Assembly (NCBI RefSeq): GCF_021347895.1
Contig: NC_067127.1
Span: 37,768,916 to 37,832,915 of the forward strand
Reading direction: 5' to 3'
DNA length: 64,000 nt
From: Acanthochromis polyacanthus
Lineage: Eukaryota > Chordata > Actinopteri > Pomacentridae
Numbering within the stretch: the stretch's first letter is position 1; each line of letters opens with the position of its first letter. This document shows, piece by piece, positions 34,191-44,710 of this stretch. The translations under genes and the position numbers were made by a program. Below the pieces are notes generated by a model. It was given only the letters and a program-made list of their open reading frames with translations. It ran no database searches and was not told the DNA's origin.

Positions 34191-35254
34191 CAATGTCAGA
34201 AATATGGACACTGATCCACCAAACCTTAGAAACCTTTAACCTAATGCACCAAAACTTCATAAACGTAGATAAAACTGCACCAATATGTCCACCTCGTGCT
34301 CCAGATGCTTTTTAAACTCTTTATTTCCGCCATAGACCCACACGTCTGCTGTTTTCTCTCCCTTTGCTGGTGAAGCCACGCTGCAGGTTTATTGGGGGCC
34401 ATCAGGCCGAAGCCTTTAGTTCCAGAAACACAATCCGTCCTTTCATCCGTCCGTCGGCCACAGATGGACGCTGCTGCTCGGTCCAGCGGAGGACGAGGAC
34501 AAAGAGGAGACACCAAACTGTCTGATAGCCCCAATAAACGCTCTGAGGAGGAAGAGGAGGAAGAGGAGGAGGTCTGTTTGGTTCAAGGTTTATGAGCAGC
34601 CTTGGACTCACTGCTGTTGTTCAAAGTCGAGACCTCAGAGAGCAGAAAAACATTGAAAAGCAGTAAAACACAGCAAACAGCCATGAAAAGCTGCTTTTCT
34701 TTGAATGTTCTCTTTAATCCAGCAGTTAAAGTGAAGCTGCTTCACCTGATTTTACCGTTTAACGTCTGTTCATGACATTACCGTTTGTTTTTTATTGCTA
34801 ACACACATACATGTTCAAACTCTGAACAGTCTGCAGAACAGCAGTCCATGAGGAGCAAACTGAGAATCACTTTCATTGTTTGACACAAAATGCATTCAGT
34901 GACCACAGTCACCACAATTATGGACTCTTTTCTCAGTTTCCAGTTCACCTCCTGCAGAACACTGGACCTTCACAGCACATTGTTCAAACGCTAACACTGT
35001 GTTCAAAACAGTTAAAAACACAATCAGAACAGAATGATGGGGGGGAATTTCTGCTGCAGATACACTGAAATCTATTGAAAATCAATCAATAGATTGAAAA
35101 TCAAAATATTGAAAATTACAATAAATGAAAAGATGAGGTAATTACACACAGCTGAGTGTAGCTGTCAGCTGAAAACCAGTGCAGGTGATCTGTGTTTGGC
35201 CTCATCAGAAACCACGTAAAAGGAGTGGCTTCTGATTGTTTTTCCTTTGGAAAT
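34191..35254. other. Intergenic DNA, no firm gene
   Basis: The part at 34310-34600 is more GC-rich and has gtttattgggggccatcagg and, further on, an accccaataaac-like inverted phrase. A (GGA)n-like stretch ends it. Frames on both strands here lack domains. The part at 34840-35254 is likely flank of the transposon-derived gene that follows. Regulatory function is not excluded. Confidence 0.4.
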
Positions 35255-35577
35255 ATGGATCAAAGAGCACCGGCTGAGGTTGGTGGAGAGAGAAGAGTGG
35301 CCAGGAGAGGGAGAGGAGGAAGGAGAGGAAGAGCAAGAGGAAGAGCAGGAAGAGCAGGAAGAGCAGGAAGAGCAGGAAGAGCAGGAAGAGCAGGAAGAGC
35401 AGGAAGAGCAGGAAGAGCAGGAAGAGCAGAAGCTGTGGTCTCTGATGAAATTAGGGCCACAGAGATTGGCCATGTGGTAAATCATGGACTCTCTTTTCCA
35501 GAGGCTGGTTCAAGGGTGCAGCCAAACCTGCAGCGTCCGACAGTTGCAACAATTATGAGAATTTTCCAGCAAAACAG
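35255..35577 (+). CDS. Tc1/IS630-type transposase-like protein, exon 1 (HTH part)
   Basis: It starts at ATG 35255 (MDQRAPAEV). A basic low-complexity segment of Arg-Gly and then about ten Arg-Ala-Gly repeats follows, caused by a 9 bp gagcaggaa expansion (about 35330-35430). Next is a conserved block VSDEIRATEIGHVVNHGLS, EAGSRVQPNLQRPTVATIMR. This is the first helix-turn-helix of a transposase type common in fish (IS630/Tc1 superfamily with a DDE_3-type catalytic part, from my knowledge of the family). It ends with AG before gtaaga, and exon 2 restores the frame. The Arg-Ala-Gly run is probably not part of the family. Confidence 0.6.
35330..35430. repeat. 9 bp repeat (gagcaggaa)n
   Basis: About ten perfect copies lying inside the coding frame, which they extend by three residues each without shifting it. 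Confidence 0.95.
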
Positions 35578-35710
35578 GTAAGACATGCATCCCACGATTA
35601 CCATACTGTACCAGATTTGACAAAAAGTAATCTGTTTTTACATCAGCTGGCATTTTGGGAAATCTATTGACTGTAGTATTTTGTGTTTCATATTCCTGTA
35701 CTGTCTGTAG

Positions 35711-35954
35711 GCTGCATAGGCTGCCACCTACAGGAGGGAGAGGTCAAGTTTTCACAGATGTCCAGGAAACATCTGTCATTGATATGGTCATTGCAAACAA
35801 TGCCATAAAGCTGAGGGAAACTCGGGACAGAGTGCTGAGAGACAATGCAACCTTTGCCAACGTGAACACCGTCAGAACTACAACAACCAGAGTCCTTGAG
35901 AAGCATCAAGTAAGGATGAAGCAACTGTACAAAGAAATGATTGGAAACAAATGA
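35711..35954 (+). pseudogene. Tc1/IS630-type transposase-like protein, exon 2, truncated
   Basis: It follows a 133 bp intron with canonical ends (gtaaga at 35578, ctgtctgtag ending 35710). It carries the rest of the DNA-binding half: RLPPTGGRGQVFTDVQE, VIDMVIANNAIKLRETRDRV and VLEKHQVRMKQLY. The frame then stops at 35952-35954. The family's sequence appears to continue in another frame to about 35985 (NDEYVKQLHYQY), so a frameshift lies near 35935. A hAT-like element begins at 35986 exactly where the similarity ends. The catalytic DDE half is missing, so it cannot transpose; a domesticated DNA-binding protein is conceivable. Confidence 0.6.
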
Positions 35955-35985
35955 TGAATATGTCAAACAACTCCATTATCAATAC

Positions 35986-36900
35986 TAGGGATGGCTCGAT
36001 ACCACTTTTTACATCCGATACCGATATCGATACTGCAGCCTTCAGGATCAGCCGATACCGATCCGATACCGATCCAATCCGATATGATCCGATATGATTC
36101 TTTTTGTCATTCTAAAAGTTGTTAATAATGCATGGATGTAATTTTCTTGACACTGACATCTAAAAACACCACGTTCATTGTACAACACCTGTTCTGGTCC
36201 CCTAAAGAAAGAAGGAAAACATGACAACAAGTTATGTGTAACTGCTGTGGCTTTATTAAAACTTAAAGCTCACATCGCTTTTAACAGCGTTTGTAAAACT
36301 GCAACTTGGTGCACAGATTTAAACTAAATAATCCCAGTGTACAAACAGAAAAGTCACATTACACCTCAATGGTATTGCAAGACTGCAATAAATAATTTAT
36401 GAATTAACATAAAATAATAGCATCTCCACTAGAACAGTGTAGGTAGGACTCAGTAAGTTACACATGGCTTCTCAAGACACACAATCAGAACAATAAAAAT
36501 CTAGGCTACACACCAAAACAAAAACAGAAAAACAAACAGTGACAGTGCAATCTAGTGTCTTTCTTCTTTTGCATGCAGCCGCTGATGTTGTACTGAATGT
36601 AAAACACAGTGAACAGTTATTTTATTGACACGTGTACAACACTGATGGAATATAAATAATATCTGGGGATTAAACCCTGTCCTAACGTTCTCATGCGAGT
36701 GAAGCTGAGAGCAGCGTAGGATCTCCTTCTGATGCCATTTAGAGGAGGAGAGACCTGTTACCTCATCATATTTAACCCGAAAAACAGTAGAAAACAACAA
36801 CAAAAACCAGTAAACGTACAACAGAAAAGCCATCAAGTGGCCACAGAGTGAAACGTAAGTCGCACACGTTCACGCGAAAATACAACAACAATCCACATTT
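35986..36900. mobile_element. hAT-like element fragment
   Basis: It starts TAGGGATGGCTCGATACCAC followed by several nested gccgataccgat / tccgatatgatcc phrases, typical of the terminal regions of a fish hAT family. The internal part (36220-36890) is non-coding in appearance. I did not find the complementary terminus, so the right end is uncertain and the copy may be truncated by the MITE-like sequence that follows. Confidence 0.5.
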
Positions 36901-36924
36901 TCCACCACACAAGGTGGTTGGTCA

Positions 36925-37350
36925 TCCAGCAAAATGAAGGCACCAAAATATAGTTCCCTTGTCTAAAAAAATCCAAAAATTCAGCAAAAAAATTCCCCAA
37001 ATTTCTGAAAATTTGCAAAACCTTCATGAAGAAAACTGTAAAATCCCTTAAAAGTTTTATTCTAAAAAAATCCACCAAATGTGACAAGAACATTCTATTC
37101 ATTATATTCTATCTAGATATTTTCAAAAAATGAGCAAAAATCTTCAAAAAAATCCTAAAAATATTTAGTGATTCCATAAATATCAGTAAAACTTCTAATA
37201 TTTTCTTTAAGAACATTCACATAAAAATCAACCAAAATCCAGTGGATTTTGGTTGATTTTTATGTGAACGTTCTTAAAAAAAACATTTTTAGCGTTCTTT
37301 TTCACCAAAAAATGCTCCAAGATTTCCAAACAATGTTGAAAATGTGGACA
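36925..37350 (+). mobile_element. TTAA-type hairpin MITE, copy 3 (partial)
   Basis: It shares the body phrases of the 21 kb copies (ggcaccaaaatatagttccc, attcagcaaaaaaattcccc, aaaatttgcaaaacc). It has the most perfect hairpin: ctttaagaacattcac at about 37203, a short aaaatcaaccaaaatcca loop half, then the complement to about 37275. Both TTAA termini are missing or unrecognisable. Confidence 0.6.
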
Positions 37351-37353
37351 TCA

Positions 37354-38565
37354 GAAGTTAGTGGAACTATGACTCCTTCCAGACCTCCTGATTAGTGGTA
37401 CTATGACTCCTTCTAGACCTCCTGATTAGTGGTACTATGACTCCTTCTAGACCTCCTGATTAGTGGAACTATGACTCCTTCCAGACCTCCTGATTAGTGG
37501 TACTATGACTCCTTCTAGACCTCCTGATTAGTGGTACTATGACTCCTTCTAGACCTCCTGGTTAGTGGAACTATGACTCCTTCTAGACCTCCTGATTAGT
37601 GGAACTATGACTCCTTCTAGACCTCCTGGTTAGTGGTACTATGACTCCTTCTACACCTCCTGATTAGTGGAACTATGACTCATTCTAGACCTCCTGGTTA
37701 GTGGAACTATGACTCCTTCTAGACCTCCTGATTAGTGGAACTATGACTCCTTCTAGACCTCCTGGTTAGTGGAACTATGACTCCTTCTAGACCTCCTGAT
37801 TAGTGGAACTATGACTCCTTCTAGACCTCCTGGTTAGTGGAACTATGACTCCTTCTAGACCTCCTGGTTAGTGGAACTATGACTCCTTCTAGACCTCCTG
37901 ATTAGTGGAACTATGACTCCTTCTAGACCTCCTGGTTAGTGGAACTATGACTCCTTCTAGACCTCCTGATTAGTGGAACTATGACTCCTTCTAGACCTCC
38001 TGATTAGTGGAACTATGACTCCTTCTAGACCTCCTGGTTAGTGGAACTATGACTCCTTCTAGACCTCCTGATTAGTGGAACTATGACTCCTTCTAGACCT
38101 CCTGGTTAGTGGAACTATGACTCCTTCTAGACCTCCTGGTTAGTGGAACTATGACTCCTTCTAGACCTCCTGATTAGTGGAACTATGACTCCTTCTAGAC
38201 CTCCTGATTAGTGGAACTATGACTCCTTCTAGACCTCCTGATTAGTGGTACTATGACTCCTTCTACACCTCCTGATTAGTGGAACTATGACTCCTTCTAG
38301 ACCTCCTGGTTAGTGGAACTATGACTCCTTCTAGACCTCCTGATTAGTGGAACTATGACTCCTTCTAGACCTCCTGGTTAGTGGAACTATGACTCCTTCT
38401 AGACCTCCTGGTTAGTGGAACTATGACTCCTTCTAGACCTCCTGATTAGTGGAACTATGACTCCTTCTACACCTCCTGATTAGTGGAACTATGACTCCTT
38501 CTAGACCTCCTGATTAGTGGAACTATGACTCCTTCTAGACCTCCTGGTTAGTGCTACTACGACTC
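37354..38565. repeat. 34 bp minisatellite (tagtggaactatgactcctt)
   Basis: About 35 copies of a 34 bp unit ending ctagacctcctgat, with gaac/gtac, cctgat/cctggt and tagac/tacac variants. No coding role. Confidence 0.97.
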
Positions 38566-39500
38566 CTTCCATTCTAACCATTTCTCCGAGAGTTTTGTTG
38601 TTTTTCTGTGTTTGGTTTCATGAGTATCTGGATCATTAAAACTGTTTTTGTGTTAAAGTAAGGTGAATGTTGTCACAGTTTGCTCCATAATTATTGCTGT
38701 TGTGTTGAAGAGATTGAAAAGTGACCTGTGGATGTAACCAATCAGAAAGAAGTCCATCAGCCTCAGTATTTCCTCAGTGTTCATGTTCAGCAGAGCTTTA
38801 ATGGAATCAAAGTCAAACAGATGTACATCATGAGAACATCAGAAATGAACTGGAAGTGCTGCTGATGTTTCCATCAGGACAGACACACTGAGACGTCCTC
38901 CTGATGATGGAACAGTAACAGGAATAGTTATGAAGCAGTAAATTGTGGAATTCCCTTTACAGCAAAAGGTTTTCCTTTAATGCAGCTCTCAGATACAATA
39001 ATTCATCAAAGTACCGGGATGGAGCTTCAGTTAATGCTGGAGCTACAAAAACCAGAGCTGCACTGGAAAAAAGAACGTTTTAGCTGTAAATATTAATGAA
39101 ATTTCTTATTTATTCTTGTTAAATCACAGATAATATCTAGTAAAATCACAATAAAAATGTCAGACATATAGATTTTCATATTAACCCTTAAAAAAGGCCA
39201 AGATTGTAAATAATGTCCACATCAAAAATCATTATCTTTTCAAATTAGAAGCTGATTGATTAAAAAAAATCAACAACCTGTATAAAATGGCAGCAATGAT
39301 GTCAGGAAAAATATGTTAAAATTAACAGTGCAATCCTGTAATATTCAAAACTGTAAAAACTGTGAAAACAACCAAAACAAGACACAAAACAAAACAGAAA
39401 AATGCAAAAATAAAAGGACAAATTTAAGATAAAATTGCTCCAAAGAGGCACTGATCAGGAAATAACTCTGTACAAAGAGTAAAAAATATGAAATACTACA
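38566..39500. other. Intergenic DNA, no gene seen
   Basis: Apparently single-copy sequence. At about 39100-39170 it has a fragment (cttgttaaatcacagataatatctag) of the ~150 bp repeat that fills the 3' part of the Hox intron. Confidence 0.5.
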
Positions 39501-39619
39501 AAGTAAAAATTACCGAAATACTAAATAAATAAATGGTAATAAATAAATACTAATCAAAAGAATAGTAATAAATAAATACTAAATAAATGAATATTAATAA
39601 ATAAATAATAAATAAATAG

Positions 39620-39653
<34 letters not shown>

Positions 39654-39965
39654 TAAATAATTTAATAGAAATAAATAAGTATTGAATAAATGGTAATAAA
39701 TAAATAGTAATAAATAAATACTAAATACATGAATAACAATAAATAAATACTAAATAAATGAATAGGAATAAATAAATTCTAAATCAATAAATATTATTAA
39801 ATAAATAGTAATAAATAAATAATAAAAAATAAATAGTAATAAATAAATACTAAATCAATAAATACTATGTAAATAATAGGAATAAATAAATACCAAATAA
39901 ATAATTAGTAAAAAAAACTAAATAGTAGTAAATAAATAATAATAAATAAATAGCAAATAGCTGTT
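39500..39965. repeat. AT-rich (aataaataaatact)n repeat with (TA)n
   Basis: Tandem aaataaat and actaaataaatga phrases, with a (TA)n run at about 39623-39651. Confidence 0.9.
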
Positions 39966-41207
39966 TCCTGGAGATCATTTTAGAGATTTTTGTTTTTTTT
40001 ATTAAATTACAGATATTTATGAAAATCACAGAAAATAATAATAATAATATGAAGAAGAAGAAAAATCAACCAAAGACTAAACAAACTAGTTGGTGTGGTT
40101 GTTGTGTGTTTTCATTGTTGTTGTTGTGTTGTTCTTATTGTGTGATCATCAGAGAGCAGCAGCTGGAACCAGAAGGAGCTCTGAGGATGAAGACCATGTG
40201 TGAGCAGCAGAAAGCTCTGCAGCAGCTTCAGGCTCTTCATTGATTCCTTCATTTCTCTGAAGTGTTTCATTGAAGACAGAAACTGTTGAATGCAGATGAA
40301 AGCAGCTCAACCAACAGCCAGACTGCGACCTCTAGTGGAGACAAACTGGAGCTGCAGCAAAGAAAATTTATTAAAAAAAAGAACACTAAAAATGACATGA
40401 AACACCAGAAAATAGTCAGAATTCTACTTTTAAAAGTGTTTTTAGGTCTGACAGACAAAAAATGTCATAAAATAAATTTTATCACAAAATAACTGCAGTT
40501 AAAAAAAAAAGCTCTTTTATATTAATATATCATTTATTAAAAAATAAAACATTTGAATAACAACAAATATTGAAATGATAAAAATAAAATAATAGTGATT
40601 TTATAAAATATATTTGTTATAAAATAGTTTGAATTTCAATAAGAGCAAAAATATTTATTAATAAAATACTATTACAAATAATAAACATCTAAAATATATC
40701 TAGATTTGGTCTGATTATTATTTTTTAAATCTCCACATCCAGATGCTCTCAGAGTTGTTTTATAAATAATTCTGAAATCAAAAATGAAATCACTGCAGCC
40801 AGAAAATAAATTTATTCTCATCAAATAATGAAGGAATAAATATAGAAATGACTCCAAAATAAAAGCAGAAGACATGCTGTGACTGAAAGGGCTAAATCTA
40901 TATTACCTGTAGAACATATGATTGTAGTGTAATTTTACTTTATGTAATAAATAAATCTAACTAGAAGAAACTAAAAATCAGACTCCTGGAGCGTTACAGT
41001 CCTCCTCCTCAGATCCAGATGTTATCAGAGTTCTTTAGTAAAGACGGGATGAATGTTGAAATAAATGAATAAAAACTCTTATTTTGAAATAACTGCAGCT
41101 CATGTTGAACATCAAAGAGTGAAACTGCGACACCTTGTGGACAAAACCTGACCTCAGATTTAAACAGCAGGAGAAAGATTTAGATCAGGAGAATTAAAAA
41201 CTCGTCT
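39966..41207. other. AT-rich intergenic DNA, no gene seen
   Basis: No recognisable gene. A 74-codon plus frame at 40019-40243 and others are low-complexity. Confidence 0.5.
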
Positions 41208-41209
41208 TA

Positions 41210-42145
41210 CACTCAACAAAAATATAAACGCAACACTTTTGTTTTTGCTCCCATTTTTTATGAGATGAACTCAAAGATCTAAAACTTTTTCCACATGCAC
41301 AATATCACCATTTCTCTCAAATATTGTTCACAAATCTGTCTAAATGTGTGATAGTGAGCACTTCTCCTTTGCTGAGATAATCCATCCCACCTCACAGGTG
41401 TTCCATATCAAGATGCTGATTAGACACCATGATTAGTGCACAGGTGTGCCTTAGACTGCCCACAATAAAAGGACACTCTGAAAGGTGCAGTGTGGTTTTA
41501 TTGGGGGGGGGTCCACTCCTCTTCAATGGCTGTGATAAGTTGCTGGATATTGGCAGGAACTGGTACACGCTGTCGTATACGCCGATCCAGAGCATCCCAA
41601 ACATGCTCAATGGGTGACATGTCCGGTGAGTATGCTGGCCATGCAAGAACTGGGACGTTTTCAGCTTCCAACAATTATGCACAGATCCTTGCAGCATGGG
41701 GCCGTGCATTATCCTGCTGCAACATGAGGTGAAGTTCTTGGATGTACGGCACAACAACGGGCCTCAGGATCTGGTCACGGTATCTCTGTACATTCAGAAT
41801 GCCATCAATAAAATGCACCTGTGTTCTTGGTCCATAACAGACGCCTGCCCATACCATAACCCCACCGCCACCATGGACCACTCCATCCACAACACTGACA
41901 TCAGAAAACCGCTCACCCACATGATGCCACACACTCTGTCTGCCATCTGCCCTGAACAGTGTAAACCGGGATTCATCCGTGAAGAGAACACCTCTCCAAC
42001 GTGCCAGATGCCATCAAATGTGAGCATTTGCCCCAATGATGTACATGTATAGCTAGACCGCTCACTGGCCGCTGAGAGGCGGCTAATAGGAGCTGACTTC
42101 TGGTAGTGGTAAGACGTGGTGTCAGATTGGAACGTCAGCACGGTA
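41210..42145 (-). mobile_element. Degenerate Tc1 transposon (truncated)
   Basis: It begins CACTCAACAAAAATATAAAC right after a TA (41208-41209), the terminus of a common fish Tc1 family. The minus strand carries remains of the transposase. LFTDESRF (first catalytic Asp) lies at about 41970-41995. The frame 41675-41932 has GGGGVMVWAGVCYG and LMLQQDNARPHAA (second Asp). After an in-frame TAA at 41675-41677 come YSPDMSPIEHVWDAL (third acidic residue) and further sequence to about 41500. The part upstream of the first Asp is riddled with stops, and no right terminus is found. It cannot make transposase. Confidence 0.8.
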
Positions 42146-42676
42146 TGTGACTTTGTGTTTCGTGATTTACCAAGGTACAGTAAACTTCTGTGTTGGAATC
42201 AAGTCACAATGCTTGAAATACGTTGAGAACACCAGACCAGGAGGCCCTAGACCAGCACTGGCTGGGTTTTTCAGTGACTGCAGCTGAGCAGACTCTCCTC
42301 AGGAGAGTTCCCAGTTCGCTGTCATGCTCATGGCTCGACATTCCCCCTGTTCTGTGGTCTCACTCTGACCTGTGACGGGTGATAAGGCTATTTTTGTCAT
42401 CAGAAAATATGTGTTAATGAACTAGAAATCTGTTTGAGAAGGTGAACAGCACGGCATGATCATATCTGACACTGACAGTGCATACGTCGCTGCATAGCAC
42501 ATAGCAGTTAGCACTTCTGCTAGCTCCTTCAGTGCCACCAGTTTTGTGATTCCTTCTCTGGAATGTAAGTGAAAGGAAACGTGCTGACACTCACCTTGCA
42601 ATCATCACATCATGAACCTGTTAATTTAAGTGTCTCTGTTGTTATGGTTTCAGGTGGGTGTGGCTAATATCTGACC

Positions 42677-43035
42677 ATGGTGAAGTCGTGTGCTGTCATC
42701 TCCTGCACCAGTCCATTTGGAATATTTCCTTTCATAAGTAAGTGGCTCTTTTATTTGGGACATTCTGCCTCCAATTTGCTCTGCTTCTTTGTTTGCAAAC
42801 AGAAAGTCCTTCTGACCTTGTCTTGAGTGCTGCACTCAGCCAGTTTAGCTGAATCACTAACTGTACAGTGTAAGCTGGTGTGACTATCAGTATTCAATGA
42901 CAGTCACAGTGCATCATTGTCTATGGATGGATTATAATATGCCACACATTTCAGGTTTTCCAAGCAGTCCAAGGACAGCACACTGAGAGAGCAATGGATA
43001 GTGTCATGCTCCTCCTGCTCCACTGCGATGACTCA
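42677..43035 (+). pseudogene. Possible THAP-domain remnant
   Basis: ATG at 42677 in good context (gaccATGg) opens MVKSCAVISCTSPFGIFPFI, which resembles the start of THAP zinc fingers (Met-Val-x-x-Cys, then a second Cys after four residues). A strong donor (gtaagt) follows at 42738. After an acceptor (tttcag, 42954) one frame reads FSKQSKDSTLREQWIVSC, like the THAP region Phe-Pro...Trp. The two pieces are not in phase at that junction, so it is broken or the junction is wrong. The downstream body of a protein was not found. Confidence 0.35.
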
Positions 43036-43330
43036 ATCAGCCAAACGATTAACAGCACAGCTGGCAGGAATGAACAATCACTGCAGCATTTAAGCCGACC
43101 TCTCTGCACAGCTCACTGCCCGTTCATTGCTCCGTGTCTCATCTGCCTAGACCACGACGCACCCCACCAAACCCTGCACATCGTTCCTCGTTTGACAGTA
43201 ACTTCACTACAGTATCGTAGATCACTAATTTAAATGTGATATTGTCCAGATGTGGACAGAAAACAAGTCATTAAGATGATTGTAACACTTCCTGTAGACT
43301 TTAGCTCCACTATGATGCTAATGTTGTTAG

Positions 43331-44665
43331 TGTAACGTGATGTGACAGCGATACCAAAGGTTATTCACCTGTGAAACCGTGTAACATCAGTATCTAAATC
43401 TAGATTCATAAAGGAGGATTAATAAGTAAAACAAGACCAGGATTCGTTTGAAAGAACTGGGTGCATTTAATAACAAAGGATGTCTCTCTTAGCGCTGATT
43501 CACCTGCTAAGCTCGGCTTTAACAGAAAGAAAATAAAAAAGTAAAGTACTGTGCATCACATTCGGCAAGGAAATGAATTCATCTCTGTTCCTCCAGAGAG
43601 GTTTGAGCACATAGGAATAAAGATAATCAACAAAATAAAACTTACTGTACCCAGGTACAACTGTAACTTTTTCCTCTTTACTACACAGTAGGTTTTATAA
43701 ACAAATTCCAGTTATATTTCCTTTCCCCAAAGAAGCTTCTTAAGTTGTTTAGTCAAGTCAAAAGAAATAAAAAGTCAGTCAGAATTTCTTCCACAGAAGT
43801 TCAGTTTCAGTCATTTCAGTTTCTGTTTTCCCATATGTTTCTTTTCTTGTGTGGAAATCTTATCTGTCCTCCAATCGAAGTTCAGATCCAGTCCACAGAG
43901 CGGCTCTTCCCATAGTTATGGCAACGACCGGAACACCTCCAACGCCTCGAAAACCGCCCTGTCGCCGTTTCCTCCACGTAGATATCAGGCACAAAAAAAA
44001 CAACCTACACGGCATATAATTAGGCTTGTTAAGTCCATATATTCCCTCAATACATTCAACATCAGTAAATTTCCGCTATTTTCTCTCCAGTAACACAATC
44101 ATAACACAATGCACATGCTCTTAAAAGAAGTACAACATAAAAGACAATCCACTTATCATTACAGCATTTCAGATTACTTGCACATAAAAACAGTGATAAA
44201 ACATTTTTCAACATCACTCATTTCTTATTTCTCCGATTGTTTTTTTCCTTTTACCCGTCAGTCACATCGTTGCAGTGAACAAAAGCTAGCAAAGTTTCAA
44301 GCTAACGCTGAGCTAACAGAAGTAACTCACCGGAGAATAGACACATCAAATATCCATCTGCTTCCGTCCTCTGATAACAGGCGTAGTTTCAAAAATATCA
44401 ACTTCTGAACCAAAAGAACAAAAAATAGTGAATTTCGTCGACTTATTCAGTTTCCCCACACAGAAAACAATGAGCTTTTCTCGCTTCTTGTAACATTCGT
44501 CTCGTTTTTTTCTTCTCCTACTTCCTGTTTCTCTCCCATCCGCCACAGTCCTCCCAGACTCATCAGGGAGCGACAGGCGCCACCTTGTGGTGGATATAAC
44601 ACCATTACAAGCAAAAGCACAACTCCTGAACAATTAAAATGTGTGTTACATTCATGGGTGCTACA
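43331..44665 (-). repeat. Gypsy 3' LTR (1335 bp)
   Basis: On the plus strand it runs from TGTAACGTGATG to GGGTGCTACA. It matches 58051-59402 almost throughout; I see about ten single-base differences and a few indels, including two 8 bp insertions in the other copy. Short frames inside (for example 43851-44093 and 44346-44633) recur in both LTRs and are not genes. Confidence 0.95.
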
Positions 44666-44710
44666 TCCTCCCCACCTGATCTTGCATGCGTCCCTGCATG
44701 TTCAACATCC

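Noticed and set aside
34241..34611. Protein-coding gene around 34.3-34.6 kb
   Set aside because: Overlapping frames on both strands have no recognisable motif, splice pattern or codon bias.
41429..42052. Plus-strand frames within the degenerate Tc1
   Set aside because: They are antisense to recognisable transposase motifs on the minus strand.
43851..44633. Small genes within the Gypsy LTR
   Set aside because: The same frames recur in the second LTR at 58580-59370; they are LTR sequence without protein similarity.
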